This document shows, in pieces, positions 1 through 8,532 of a stretch of DNA of 64,000 nucleotides. The translations under genes and the position numbers were made by a program. The notes beneath the pieces were generated by a model. The model did no database searches. It was not told the origin of the DNA and worked only from the letters and a program-made list of their open reading frames with translations. How positions within the stretch are numbered: the first letter of the stretch is position 1; every line of letters starts with the position of its first letter. The stretch is taken from contig NZ_CP048410.1 of assembly GCF_019357415.1 (NCBI RefSeq), forward strand, positions 3,498,501-3,562,500, written 5' to 3'. Source of the DNA: Gramella sp. MT6. GTDB taxonomy: Bacteria > Bacteroidota > Bacteroidia > Flavobacteriales > Flavobacteriaceae.

Positions 1-4
1 AGTT

Positions 5-1003
5 ATGAGTAAAGAAGTTTTAAAAGAAAAAATAGGCCTTGGCGGTGTTGCCATTGGGAACGGCTTTAAAGTATTAACAGATAAGGAAGCAGAGCAGACG
101 CTGGAAGCAGCCTGGGAAGCAGGGATAAGATATTATGATACTTCTCCCTGGTATGGATTGGGTTTAAGTGAAAGGCGTTTTGGCCATTTTTTACATAATA
201 AAAAAAGAGAAGATTATATACTTTCCACTAAAGTAGGTCGCGTATTAAAGGCTACGAATAATATCCCCGAAACCATGTGGAATGAGCCGGCTCCATTCGA
301 TTATAAATATGATTATTCGGCCGAGGCGGTAAGAAGATCTATCGAAGACAGTTTGCAACGTTTGGGAGTAGAAAGCATAGATTATGTATTTATCCATGAC
401 CTTTCACCAGACCATAATGATGAATATGAAGACGGAACAGACTGGCTGGATCATTTTGAAGTTGCCAGAAAAGGAGCTATGCCTGAACTTACCAAAATGA
501 GAGAGGAAGGCATCATTAAAGGATGGGGACTTGGAGTGAATACCATTGAACCAATTATTAAGACGCTAGAGGAAACTGATGCAGATCCAGACCTTTTCCT
601 TTCTGCGATCCAATATTCGATCGTACATCATAAAGATTCACTGGACAAATTACTCCCTGTAGTAGAAAAACATGATGTAGGATTAATTACTGCAGCACCT
701 TTTAATGCCGGTTTGCTTTCAGGAAAAGATCGATATAATTATTCTGGCGATATGCCAGACGACAAAGTTCAGAAATTGAACAAGATCAAGGAGATCGCGA
801 AAAAACATGATGTAGACCTGAGTACAGCCTCTATCCAGTTTTCTTTCGCCCCTAAGATCGTAAATACCGTTCTTGCAGGAGCAAGTAAACCAGAACAGGT
901 AAAAGAAAATGCAAAGGCATTTGATGTTAAGATCCCTAGCGAATTCTGGAAGGATCTGAAAAGCGAAGGGCTGATCGATGAGCGAGCAGAAGTGCCTTCA
1001 TAG
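5..1003 (+). CDS. Aldo/keto reductase family oxidoreductase
   Basis: This 332-residue protein belongs to the aldo/keto reductase superfamily, soluble NAD(P)H-dependent enzymes that reduce aldehydes, ketones or sugars. Family features are visible: the N-terminal GLGGVAIGNGF segment, the YYDTSPWYG segment with the catalytic Asp and Tyr near residues 46-51, the Lys of STKVGR, the His of FIHD and the C-terminal cofactor-binding region around LAGASKPEQ. It resembles the pyridoxal 4-dehydrogenase / D-threo-aldose dehydrogenase branch, but the substrate cannot be told. The ATG lies four bases inside the window, so the ribosome site and any upstream partner are not visible. The next gene converges on it from the minus strand with a 12-base gap. 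Confidence 0.9.
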   Translation: MSKEVLKEKIGLGGVAIGNGFKVLTDKEAEQTLEAAWEAGIRYYDTSPWYGLGLSERRFGHFLHNKKREDYILSTKVGRVLKATNNIPETMWNEPAPFDYKYDYSAEAVRRSIEDSLQRLGVESIDYVFIHDLSPDHNDEYEDGTDWLDHFEVARKGAMPELTKMREEGIIKGWGLGVNTIEPIIKTLEETDADPDLFLSAIQYSIVHHKDSLDKLLPVVEKHDVGLITAAPFNAGLLSGKDRYNYSGDMPDDKVQKLNKIKEIAKKHDVDLSTASIQFSFAPKIVNTVLAGASKPEQVKENAKAFDVKIPSEFWKDLKSEGLIDERAEVPS

Positions 1004-1015
1004 AAAAGCAACTAT

Positions 1016-1426
1016 TTATTTTTCTACCAGCCTTAAATACTGGTTACGGCCAAAGCTCATAAAATAAAAGATGTATCCAAAAAGGAACATCATGACCGTA
1101 GCCAGGAACAGGCTGTTATTGTCGAACTTTAAATAGATCGCAAAGTAAAGGAAGCCTGTAAAAAGGGCAATTGGCAGGATGTACTTTGAAAAAATAAATC
1201 CTTTTACCTCAATTCGCTTTTCCTCATCCTTTCCTATTTCAAAATTCATGGGTTTACTACCACACCAGTCAATTTTGGCAATTAATTGATATTTACCTTC
1301 AGGAATGGTATAAGTTAAAAGTTGCCTGTCTTTTATTTCAGCAAATTTTCTGCCGTTCAAATAAAGGTCGAAAGACCTCATTTTATTGGCCCATTCAGAA
1401 TCTCTCTTAATTATTAATTTCGACAT
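1016..1426 (-). CDS. Small two-helix membrane protein, unknown function
   Basis: This 136-residue protein is not one I recognise. The first 75 residues are soluble and predicted to be beta-rich, with a single Cys in the segment KIDWCGSKP. Two hydrophobic helices follow (about residues 83-103 and 107-126), and the tail is short and basic. It would sit in the inner membrane with the N-terminal domain on one face. A perfect Crp/Fnr-type palindrome lies 22 bases upstream of the ATG, so it is probably under redox or respiratory control. It converges with the aldo/keto reductase gene. Confidence 0.75.
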   Translation of the reverse strand: MSKLIIKRDSEWANKMRSFDLYLNGRKFAEIKDRQLLTYTIPEGKYQLIAKIDWCGSKPMNFEIGKDEEKRIEVKGFIFSKYILPIALFTGFLYFAIYLKFDNNSLFLATVMMFLFGYIFYFMSFGRNQYLRLVEK

Positions 1427-1447
1427 TTATTATTTTATAACTCCCTG

Positions 1448-1463
1448 TGTAACAAATGTTACA
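1448..1463. promoter_or_regulatory. Crp/Fnr-type palindromic operator
   Basis: TGTAACAAATGTTACA is a perfect inverted repeat with TGTAAC/GTTACA half-sites and a 4-base spacer. This is the architecture of Crp/Fnr superfamily operators. It lies just upstream of the minus-strand gene starting at 1426. Two very similar sites occur at 9383-9398 and 35716-35731 in this window, and a Crp/Fnr protein is encoded at 9406-10038. That this protein binds here is inference. Confidence 0.6.
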
Positions 1464-1552
1464 AACAATTTTTATTTAAAATTATATCTTGCGCCCCATT
1501 AAAAAAGGTTTAGATCTTTTTGCCCTAGAACAAAGTTTTTCATGATGATTTT

Positions 1553-1589
1553 AACGCCGGTCTTCCCTACAGGGCCGGCGTTATTTTTT
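1553..1589 (+). terminator. Intrinsic terminator-like hairpin
   Basis: The arms AACGCCGG (1553-1560) and CCGGCGTT (1575-1582) form a GC-rich stem, followed on the + strand by a T-run. On the minus strand it overlaps the stop codon of the nitroreductase gene and has no T-run. The + strand polarity has no obvious gene to serve, so it may end read-through or a short untranslated RNA in 1464-1550. Confidence 0.6.
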
Positions 1590-2273
1590 ATAGAATTCGC
1601 AAATTTCTCCTAAAGATTTTCTTTGAATATCGGGAACGAATGAATCATCTGCAGCATACCCAATTGGTAAAAGCAGAAAGGCCCGTTCATTCTTTGGCCT
1701 TTTTAATAAGTCTGCTAAAAAGTTCATAGGGCTTGGGGTATGTGTAAGAGTTACCAATCCCGCGTGATGAATTGCTGAAATTAGCATTCCGCAAGCAATC
1801 CCTACAGATTCATGCACATAATAATTATTCTGCTTTTCTCCAGATTCATCGATCTCGTAAGCTTGCTTAAAAACCACTATAAGCCAGGGCGCGATCTCCA
1901 GAAACTCTTTATTAGTATCAGTACCTAAAGGAGCCAGGTCTTTTAACCAGCGTTCACTCATGCGAGTATTATAATTTTCCATTTCCTCCTTTTCTGCAGC
2001 TTCTCTGATCCTAGATTTCAATTCAGGATCTGAAACAGCACAGAATTTCCAGGGTTGCTTATGCGCTCCAGACGGAGCGGTTCCTGCAGTTTTTATGATA
2101 TTTTCAATAACCTCTACAGGTATCTCCTTATCTGAAAAATGTCTAACAGATCTGCGGCTATCCATATGGTCATAGTATTCTAAAGACCTCTGTTTCATCT
2201 CTTCAATGGTATAATTTTTCCCCACGTATGCTACATGTTTAAAACCATCGATGAACTTTTCATTACGCGACAT
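1581..2273 (-). CDS. Nitroreductase family protein (FMN-dependent)
   Basis: This protein of about 230 residues belongs to the NADH/FMN nitroreductase-like superfamily. Visible features are the RRSVRHFSDKEIP motif that binds the FMN phosphate, the PSGAHKQPWKF motif near residues 75-85, and a C-terminal LLPIGYAADD segment. Such enzymes reduce nitro groups, quinones or enones; one branch dehalogenates iodotyrosine, and the APSGAHKQPW motif is close to that branch. I chose the ATG at 2273; a GTG at 2291 would add six residues. The gene stands alone on the minus strand. Confidence 0.85.
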   Translation of the reverse strand: MSRNEKFIDGFKHVAYVGKNYTIEEMKQRSLEYYDHMDSRRSVRHFSDKEIPVEVIENIIKTAGTAPSGAHKQPWKFCAVSDPELKSRIREAAEKEEMENYNTRMSERWLKDLAPLGTDTNKEFLEIAPWLIVVFKQAYEIDESGEKQNNYYVHESVGIACGMLISAIHHAGLVTLTHTPSPMNFLADLLKRPKNERAFLLLPIGYAADDSFVPDIQRKSLGEICEFYKK

Positions 2274-2334
2274 ACTCTTATTTTTATTCACTTAGATAAT
2301 AGAAAATTTAGCTTAATTAATTTAATACCGGGGA

Positions 2335-3744
2335 TCACACTTTAGTTATCCTTCCCATGAATTTAATGAGTTTCTTTTTTGCGTCTGTAAATGGTGGGTG
2401 AAGAAAGTCTGAAGCGGCAAATCGTTTCTGATGCATCACCGCGCGTTTTTTAGAGAAGGTTTTAAAGCCGTCATAACCGTGATAGTGGCCCATTCCGCTG
2501 GCTCCTACCCCACCAAAAGGCAGATTATGCTGTGCTAGGTGATAAACCGTATCGTTAATGAGCACCCCGCCAGACATGGTATGCTTCAACACCCAGTTGA
2601 TCCTTTTCTTCTTATCATCAAAATAATAGAGGGCCAGTGGTTTGGGATGGTCGTTAATATAAGATACTGCTGCTTCCACACTATCCATATTCAGCACCGG
2701 CAGAATAGGTCCGAAGATCTCTTCCTGCATGATCTGCATTTCTTCGGTAACATTAAGAACAAGTTTAGGCGTCATTAACTGTTGATCCTCAGATGACTTT
2801 TCAGAAGATAATTCTACGATCCTGGCACCCAGCTCTTCGGCATTCTTTAAAAGAGTGTTAAGTCGATCAAAGTGCTGTGCATTGATGATCTGGCTGTATT
2901 GTTCATTACTGGATATATCAGGATAAAAATTACCGACCGCTGCTTTTGCCTGGATTTCAAATTCTGAATTCAGTTCCTTCGGCAGGATGATATAATCTGG
3001 GGCCACACAGGTTTGACCACAATTAAAAAGTTTACCAGCCATGATGCGCCTGGCTGCCAGCTTTATAGAATATGAACTATGAATGATAGCTGGCGATTTC
3101 CCTCCAAGTTCCAAAGTCACGGGAGTTAAGTTGGGAGCTGCGGCAGCCATGATCAATTTCCCTATCCGGGTTGAACCGGTAAAGAAGAGATGATCAAATG
3201 GTTGAGCTGAAAAGTCTTTTGCCAATTCAGCATCACCGGTTACGCAATGGATATATTCTTTCGGAAAACTGGAATTTATGATCTCCTTTATCACCTCAGC
3301 TGAAGCGGGTGAGATTTCTGAAGGTTTCAGGATAGCATGATTTCCTGCAGCTATCGCATCAACCAGTGGGCTCAATGTGAGCAAAACCTGGTAATTCCAG
3401 GCGCCCATAATTCCTACCGCTCCTAATGGTTGAAATTGAAAGTAGGCTGTGCTGGGAAGTAAAAACCAGGATCCAGGAACAGATCTTCTTTTGGTCCAGC
3501 TCCTAAGATTCTTCATTGCGTGCCGAATCTCATCCTGTAAAGGAAAGATCTCGAGAAAAAGAGTTTCTTCCTTTGATCGAAGTCCGAAATCTTTATAAAC
3601 AGCTTCAATCAGCCTTTCCTTATTCTCCTCAACGATATCTGAAAGTTTTTTAAGGCTCGCCATCCTGGTTTCAAAAGAAGGTGGAGCTTTCCTAAAGGCC
3701 ATTTTCTGACTTTTAAGAAGTTGATTTAGTTCAGTATTAGTCAT
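2335..3744 (-). CDS. Aldehyde dehydrogenase, class 3-like
   Basis: This NAD(P)-dependent aldehyde dehydrogenase of about 469 residues oxidises aldehydes to acids. The active-site Cys lies in FNCGQTCVAPDYI and the general-base Glu in TLELGGKSP. The length and the C-terminal GASGMGHYHG segment fit the ALDH3 (fatty or aromatic aldehyde) branch. An upstream in-frame ATG at 3786 exists, but the ATG at 3744 is preceded by the purine-rich AAGGAAGG and overlaps the stop of the SDR gene by eight bases, which suggests translational coupling. With that SDR it would convert an alcohol to an aldehyde to an acid; the substrate is inferred to be lipid-like. Confidence 0.88.
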   Translation of the reverse strand: MTNTELNQLLKSQKMAFRKAPPSFETRMASLKKLSDIVEENKERLIEAVYKDFGLRSKEETLFLEIFPLQDEIRHAMKNLRSWTKRRSVPGSWFLLPSTAYFQFQPLGAVGIMGAWNYQVLLTLSPLVDAIAAGNHAILKPSEISPASAEVIKEIINSSFPKEYIHCVTGDAELAKDFSAQPFDHLFFTGSTRIGKLIMAAAAPNLTPVTLELGGKSPAIIHSSYSIKLAARRIMAGKLFNCGQTCVAPDYIILPKELNSEFEIQAKAAVGNFYPDISSNEQYSQIINAQHFDRLNTLLKNAEELGARIVELSSEKSSEDQQLMTPKLVLNVTEEMQIMQEEIFGPILPVLNMDSVEAAVSYINDHPKPLALYYFDDKKKRINWVLKHTMSGGVLINDTVYHLAQHNLPFGGVGASGMGHYHGYDGFKTFSKKRAVMHQKRFAASDFLHPPFTDAKKKLIKFMGRITKV

Positions 3745-4552
3745 TATTCCTTCCTTTAAATTCATCCATGCTATGATATATTCCAAATAGTTTGCCTATT
3801 ACCAAATCCAGCATTCGCTTAGGCAAAAGTCCTTTTACCAACGGTAAGGTATATATTATCCAGGGGGTTCTAAGAATAATTTTATTTTTCTCGATCGCTT
3901 TTATGATCTTTCCGGCTACCTTATCAGGTTTCAGGATCGGGACTACCGGGGATCTTACTCCCTTAAACATGCCAGTATCTATATAATAAGGCGTAACGGT
4001 AAGCACTTTAATACCGGTATTTCCTTTTTCCATCTCGATACGCAAAGAATCTGACCATCCGGTCATGGCCCATTTGCTTGCACAGTAAACCGACATTTTT
4101 GGATTGGATAACATACTTGCGGCTGAAGAAATATTCACGATATGCCCCTTCTTCCTCTTTATCATTTCTGGAAGCAAAGCTAAAGTTAGCTTCATAGGCG
4201 CAATGGCATTTACTCCCATGTTCCTGTCTATATCCTGAAAACTGTGATCTGCGAAATTCTTTCCCGTCACTACGCCGGCATTATTGATAAGGATATCCAC
4301 CGTTAACCCTGCTGATGCTATTTTTGATAGCGCAGCTTTTATTTCATCCTCCCTGGTAATATCTGTTTTGATGGTAAGAACGTTACAGGAAGAAGAGCTA
4401 AGATCTGCCTCGGTTTTTTTAAGGGCAGATTCATCAATATCTAAAATTATAATATTTGAAGCCCCTTTTTGGATAGAGGTCCGTGCCATGAGGTAACCAA
4501 TTCCGGAGGCTCCACCGGTGATTAGAACCGTGTTGTCCTTAAATTTTGTCAA
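3737..4552 (-). CDS. Short-chain dehydrogenase/reductase
   Basis: This 271-residue classical SDR has a Rossmann fold. It shows the cofactor motif TGGASGIG near residues 12-19, the NNAG motif, the catalytic Ser in NISSAAS and the YCASK catalytic pair near residues 156-160. The C-terminal region with a hydrophobic segment resembles SDRs acting on retinol- or sterol-like and long-chain substrates. It is the first gene of a two-gene minus-strand operon with the class 3 aldehyde dehydrogenase, whose start overlaps its stop. The order alcohol dehydrogenase then aldehyde dehydrogenase supports a two-step oxidation of a hydrophobic alcohol (inference). Confidence 0.88.
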   Translation of the reverse strand: MTKFKDNTVLITGGASGIGYLMARTSIQKGASNIIILDIDESALKKTEADLSSSSCNVLTIKTDITREDEIKAALSKIASAGLTVDILINNAGVVTGKNFADHSFQDIDRNMGVNAIAPMKLTLALLPEMIKRKKGHIVNISSAASMLSNPKMSVYCASKWAMTGWSDSLRIEMEKGNTGIKVLTVTPYYIDTGMFKGVRSPVVPILKPDKVAGKIIKAIEKNKIILRTPWIIYTLPLVKGLLPKRMLDLVIGKLFGIYHSMDEFKGRNND

Positions 4553-4692
4553 AATTCTATTTAGTTTGAATTAAAAATAGAATTTTTCAGCATTAATATC
4601 CCTAATTTAAGGTTTAACTTATTGGTAAAGGCTACTTCCAAATGCTTAGAAAGTATTATTAATGCACTTTAGCCTTTAATGTTGAACCTAAA

Positions 4693-5178
4693 TCAATTAA
4701 ATTCTGAACAATCTTCTGAAGGAACATTAACTCCTGCCGCCTGCTGATAGACAAGTTCTGCACCTAAATGACCTACATAAGCTAAAGTACCAGAACCGGC
4801 AAGCATTAAGAGTACCAGAATTACTGCCACAATCCTTGTCTTGATCAAATCTATATACCTGCTCAAAAGTTCTATAATAAGGGCAATGGTAAAGATCCAG
4901 GCCGTAGTATAGGCAAAATTCTCATGCTCTTTTAGCACGGTGGGATCACATAATTGACGGGAAACAATACCATCTGCAAGGTTACCAGTGTAAATGGAGA
5001 TCCATACGCCTATTACTCCCAGAACCAATAAAAATCTCCCCCCGTGATCCCAGGTGATCCTGGTAGACCAAAGTCCGATCATTTTAAAAACGGTCGCCAT
5101 TAATAATAAAACGATCGGAAAATGAACGGACAGAGGATGAAAAACCTCTGTCCGCCAAAAATCTGGTAATTGATCCAT
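4693..5178 (-). CDS. DUF2231-type membrane protein
   Basis: This 161-residue inner-membrane protein has about four hydrophobic helices and the N-terminal motif HPLSVHFPIVLL characteristic of DUF2231. The conserved His residues (near 15 and 19) suggest heme or metal binding, though this is not shown for the family as a whole. It follows the lipoprotein gene by two bases on the same strand and lies downstream of cydAB, so a role tied to respiration is possible. The C-terminus carries a Cys. Confidence 0.75.
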   Translation of the reverse strand: MDQLPDFWRTEVFHPLSVHFPIVLLLMATVFKMIGLWSTRITWDHGGRFLLVLGVIGVWISIYTGNLADGIVSRQLCDPTVLKEHENFAYTTAWIFTIALIIELLSRYIDLIKTRIVAVILVLLMLAGSGTLAYVGHLGAELVYQQAAGVNVPSEDCSEFN

Positions 5179-5180
5179 TA

Positions 5181-5495
5181 CTATTCCAATATTTTCACTG
5201 AAAGTGGATCCAGTCTTTTTCCATTCTTTTCAACCTCTACTTCTACTTTCTGGCCTTCCTGAAGTTCAGAGAATTCAACCTCGCTCCCATTTCTGGTAAG
5301 GCTTGTAGTTTCTGTAAAGTAAAGTTCCAACGTTTTGTTATCGTCTGTAGAAACATAAATTTCTGTCTTATCGGCTTCTACCTCTTTAATAGTTCCCTGA
5401 TAAGTTCCAGATTCAACTACATCTGTGCTTTCACCACAAGCGATAAAAAGCAGGATGGTGCTGAAAAAAAGTCCTTTTAAAATTGAAGATTTCAT
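5181..5495 (-). CDS. Small lipoprotein, OB-fold-like
   Basis: This 104-residue protein has a signal peptide ending in a lipobox (LLFIAC, Cys near 20). The mature part of about 80 residues is rich in Glu, Lys and beta-forming residues and resembles small DUF5666-like OB-fold lipoproteins. It is expected on the periplasmic face of the inner membrane or in the outer membrane. It is the first gene of a pair with the DUF2231 membrane protein. No enzymatic motif is visible. Confidence 0.7.
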   Translation of the reverse strand: MKSSILKGLFFSTILLFIACGESTDVVESGTYQGTIKEVEADKTEIYVSTDDNKTLELYFTETTSLTRNGSEVEFSELQEGQKVEVEVEKNGKRLDPLSVKILE

Positions 5496-5586
5496 ATGGT
5501 CATTGTTTTAATTAGATTTCGAACTGAAATTAACTAAAAAAGCTACTATAGCAAAGCCATCGCCTGGTTTTATAGGTTTTTTAGCA

Positions 5587-6633
5587 CTATTCACTTTCTT
5601 CTTTAGGTGATTGTGAAGGGATCCTGATCATATTGAATGATTTCATTAAATGAAATAATCCCGGTAAAATGATTCCACCTCCAATGATTAGGGAAATTCC
5701 GAGTACTTTAATTACAGAATCTGGCGCCGTCTCGTCCATCATATTTACTTCCCCGGTGCTGGTAATGATCAAATTAGGAAAATGCGTGTGCACAGCCGCG
5801 AACAATACCAGTAAGATCTGAAGCCCGGCATAAAACCTGGTAAGCAAACTATGCTGCTCTTTAATAGCCTTCCATAACGGTATCAATAATAATGCAGACA
5901 GGCTTACTGCACTAAGAGAATAGGCATTTGCAAGGAAATCCTGAACAAAGACCATTTCATTCATAAACCCATAGAACAAAAGAAGCCCACCGGTCACTAC
6001 AACTATGATCGTATAGAAGGCAGATTTCCTGCTGTAGATCTTCCTTATATCTCCCGTAGTTTCTCCTATCAATAAGGTTGAAGCCAGAAAAGCACATAAA
6101 GCTGCGTAGAACAATCCGGTAAGGAATGTAAAGATATTCAGCCATGGAGCCATAAAAATCTCCGCAAAGCCAACATCTGAATAATCCTCTGTGATCACGA
6201 TCTCTCCACTAATTAGAGCTCCGAATGACATCCCCAGGAAAATAGGTGTGATGAGGCTTGATATCCTGAACATCCTGTTATACCAGATCTGGGATTCACC
6301 TACAATAGCATCATAATGTCGGAAAATAAATGCCACACCGCGCATGGTAATCCCCAGTAAGACCAGGGTAAGCGGAATATGAAGATAGATAATGATTATA
6401 TTGAAGTAAACGGGAAATGCAATCCAGAGGATCACTATGAGAATTATAAGCCAGATGTGATTGGCTTCCCATACCGGTCCCATCACTTTATAGATGGTAT
6501 CCCGGTTTAATTTCCGGTCATTTCTGGATGAAAAAAGCTCTACTATACCGGCACCAAAATCGGCACCTCCAAGGAGCACATAGAGAAACAAAGAAAAAAA
6601 TGTAAAGAATAAAACTACGTACAGCATGATCAT
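5587..6633 (-). CDS. cydB: Cytochrome bd quinol oxidase subunit II
   Basis: This 348-residue polytopic membrane protein starts with the CydB signature LLGGADFGAGIVELF. Subunit II supports the heme-bearing subunit I in the bd oxidase, which oxidises quinol and reduces oxygen to water with high affinity. Its ATG overlaps the TGA of cydA (ATGA), so the two are translationally coupled. A second in-frame ATG two codons later is an alternative start. About eight hydrophobic helices are visible. No small cydX gene was recognised downstream. Confidence 0.95.
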   Translation of the reverse strand: MIMLYVVLFFTFFSLFLYVLLGGADFGAGIVELFSSRNDRKLNRDTIYKVMGPVWEANHIWLIILIVILWIAFPVYFNIIIIYLHIPLTLVLLGITMRGVAFIFRHYDAIVGESQIWYNRMFRISSLITPIFLGMSFGALISGEIVITEDYSDVGFAEIFMAPWLNIFTFLTGLFYAALCAFLASTLLIGETTGDIRKIYSRKSAFYTIIVVVTGGLLLFYGFMNEMVFVQDFLANAYSLSAVSLSALLLIPLWKAIKEQHSLLTRFYAGLQILLVLFAAVHTHFPNLIITSTGEVNMMDETAPDSVIKVLGISLIIGGGIILPGLFHLMKSFNMIRIPSQSPKEESE

Positions 6634-7934
6634 CCTATTGAATTATTAAGAACTTTGATCTGTCTTTTCATTAGCCAGGTCACGGTAATTGCGAGAATGA
6701 TGTAAACGGTGACATAAAGGAAAAAACTATATTTTAATCCAGGCATTGGAGTGACAGCTTCAGAAGTCTTCATGATGTTATAAACGATCCAGGGTTGTCT
6801 TCCAACCTCGGTAACTACCCATCCTGCTTCTACAGCTACAAAACCTAGCGGACTCAGCACTGCGAAAAGCCACCAGTATTTACGATTTTGCAGCCAGCTT
6901 TTTTTCTTCAGACTAATAAAGAAAATAAGGGCCGCGATCATCATTAATGATCCAATCCCCACCATGGTTTGAAATGCATAATGCACTACCGATACCGGTG
7001 GAATGACATCTTCAGGGAAATCATTTAATCCCTTTACCTCAGCATCAAAATCTCCAAAAGCAAGGAAAGACAAGGCACCGGGAATTTCAATCTTATGATT
7101 AACCTCTTTATTTTCTTCATCTACAATACCGCCTATGTAAAGGGGAGCAGATTTCTGGGTTTCATAATGCGCTTCCATAGCGGCAAGTTTTACCGGCTGC
7201 CTTTCTGCTACATCTTTTGCAGAAAGATCACCACTCAAGGGTTGAAGCAAAGCGGCTACTGCTCCAAAAAATATGGCGATCTTAAAGGCCTCTTTGTGAA
7301 GTTCAGGTTTATTATTTCTAAGAATCTGGAAAGCATGAATCCCGGCAACTGCAAAACCAGTGGCGGCAAATGCAGCAAGGGTCATATGCAGGGCCTGCGT
7401 AAACCAAGCATCGTTTAGAAATGCTGCTACAGGATCTATATTTATGAATTCTCCATTTACTACATCGAATCCAGCCGGGGAATTCATCCAAGCATTTGCT
7501 GAAACCACTAATATACCTGAGGCTACTCCAGATATTCCCACGATTATTCCAGTGATCCAGTGAAAAGTTTCTGGAAGTTTATTCCATCCATAGAGATAAA
7601 ATCCAAGGGCGATAGCCTCAACAAAAAAGGCGGCTCCTTCAAGTGAAAAAGGCATTCCTATCACAGGACCAGCGTGTTTCATAAATTCTGGCCAGAGCAT
7701 TCCCAGTTCAAAGGAAAGCGCGGTTCCGGAAACGGCACCGGTAACGAAGAAAATAGCCACTCCTTTTTGCCAGGCTTTGGTTAGTTTGAGATATACCGGC
7801 TTCTTAGTATTCAACCACTTTCTATGGGCAACGACCATAAAAAAAGGCATCACCATACCAATACATGCAAAAATAATATGAAAGCCGAGGGTAAATGCCA
7901 TTTGAAGTCTGGCGTAATCGAGATTTTCCATCAA
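6630..7934 (-). CDS. cydA: Cytochrome bd quinol oxidase subunit I
   Basis: This 434-residue protein is the heme-bearing subunit of a bd-type terminal oxidase. Visible marks are the N-terminal LGFHIIFACIG with the axial His near 19, the conserved PPVSVVHYAF quinol-loop region and the GRQPWIVYNIMKT motif near the C-terminus. It is shorter than the enterobacterial protein, as expected for the short Q-loop type. It is first in the cydAB operon. The 600-base upstream region holds no Crp/Fnr palindrome of the type seen elsewhere in the window. Confidence 0.95.
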   Translation of the reverse strand: MMENLDYARLQMAFTLGFHIIFACIGMVMPFFMVVAHRKWLNTKKPVYLKLTKAWQKGVAIFFVTGAVSGTALSFELGMLWPEFMKHAGPVIGMPFSLEGAAFFVEAIALGFYLYGWNKLPETFHWITGIIVGISGVASGILVVSANAWMNSPAGFDVVNGEFINIDPVAAFLNDAWFTQALHMTLAAFAATGFAVAGIHAFQILRNNKPELHKEAFKIAIFFGAVAALLQPLSGDLSAKDVAERQPVKLAAMEAHYETQKSAPLYIGGIVDEENKEVNHKIEIPGALSFLAFGDFDAEVKGLNDFPEDVIPPVSVVHYAFQTMVGIGSLMMIAALIFFISLKKKSWLQNRKYWWLFAVLSPLGFVAVEAGWVVTEVGRQPWIVYNIMKTSEAVTPMPGLKYSFFLYVTVYIILAITVTWLMKRQIKVLNNSIG

Positions 7935-8130
7935 GGGAATTTTTTAAGAATGAGCCCAGGAAAATTCCCGAGATTATTCTATTCTTTCGGCGAATAAATT
8001 TAAGCAAAATTAGGGCATTGACCTTAGGGAAAAGTTGCAATCTTTCAAATTTTAGCTTAGAATTAAGAAGTCTGAAATAAAGCTGAAAAATAGAAGATAC
8101 AAGAAGCTTATTTTCAGCAATCAGGAAATA

Positions 8131-8170
8131 AAAAAGGAATCCCCGACACTTACATGTCGGGGGATTTATT
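8131..8170 (-). terminator. Intrinsic terminator with CCCCGACA stem
   Basis: The arms ATCCCCGACA and TGTCGGGGGAT flank a 6-base loop. An A-run on the left gives a T-run on the minus strand, so it works for minus-strand transcripts coming from the small ORF at 8243-8350 or from the exporter gene at 8533. The right side is only weakly T-rich. Confidence 0.7.
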
Positions 8171-8242
8171 AGTTAAAGAATAAATATCCGGATCCTGAAC
8201 AGAATAACCATTCTAAAAGAAATCCATTAATACAGACTTCTG

Positions 8243-8350
8243 TCAGGGAGAAGGTTTTTTATCGGCTGCAACGCGGAGTACACGTGCACTTGTTTCCCCC
8301 CAAACCATAACTCCTGAAAAACATTGTCCAGGCATCCGGATAAATTTCAT
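8243..8350 (-). CDS. Candidate 35-residue small protein
   Basis: This small minus-strand frame starts at ATG 8348-8350 and ends at TGA 8243-8245. The peptide begins MKFIRMPGQC, contains VMVWGETSARVLRV and ends KKPSP; it has one Cys, a basic C-terminal half and no membrane segment. It sits in the 600-base space between cydA and the TauE gene, about 75 bases before a strong minus-strand terminator, so a dedicated transcript is plausible. I do not recognise the family. The coding call rests on gene-like composition and context only. Confidence 0.4.
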   Translation of the reverse strand: MKFIRMPGQCFSGVMVWGETSARVLRVAADKKPSP

Positions 8351-8532
8351 TTTAATCAGTTCATTTTACTGAAAAACCCAAAAGGATAGTCAGCAGAAAA
8401 AATTCGGCAAATAAAACTGGGGGGAATATTGGAAAAAATTCAATTTCGGAACTTAAAAATACATTAAATCAGTGAGTTAACTCGTAAAATTCCTTTTAAT
8501 TATTAACTAATAATCGCTGTTTTAACATATTA

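Noticed and set aside
7935..8130. Possible Crp/Fnr operator before cydAB
   Set aside because: No TGTAAC or GTTACA half-site pair is present between the cydA start and the small ORF.
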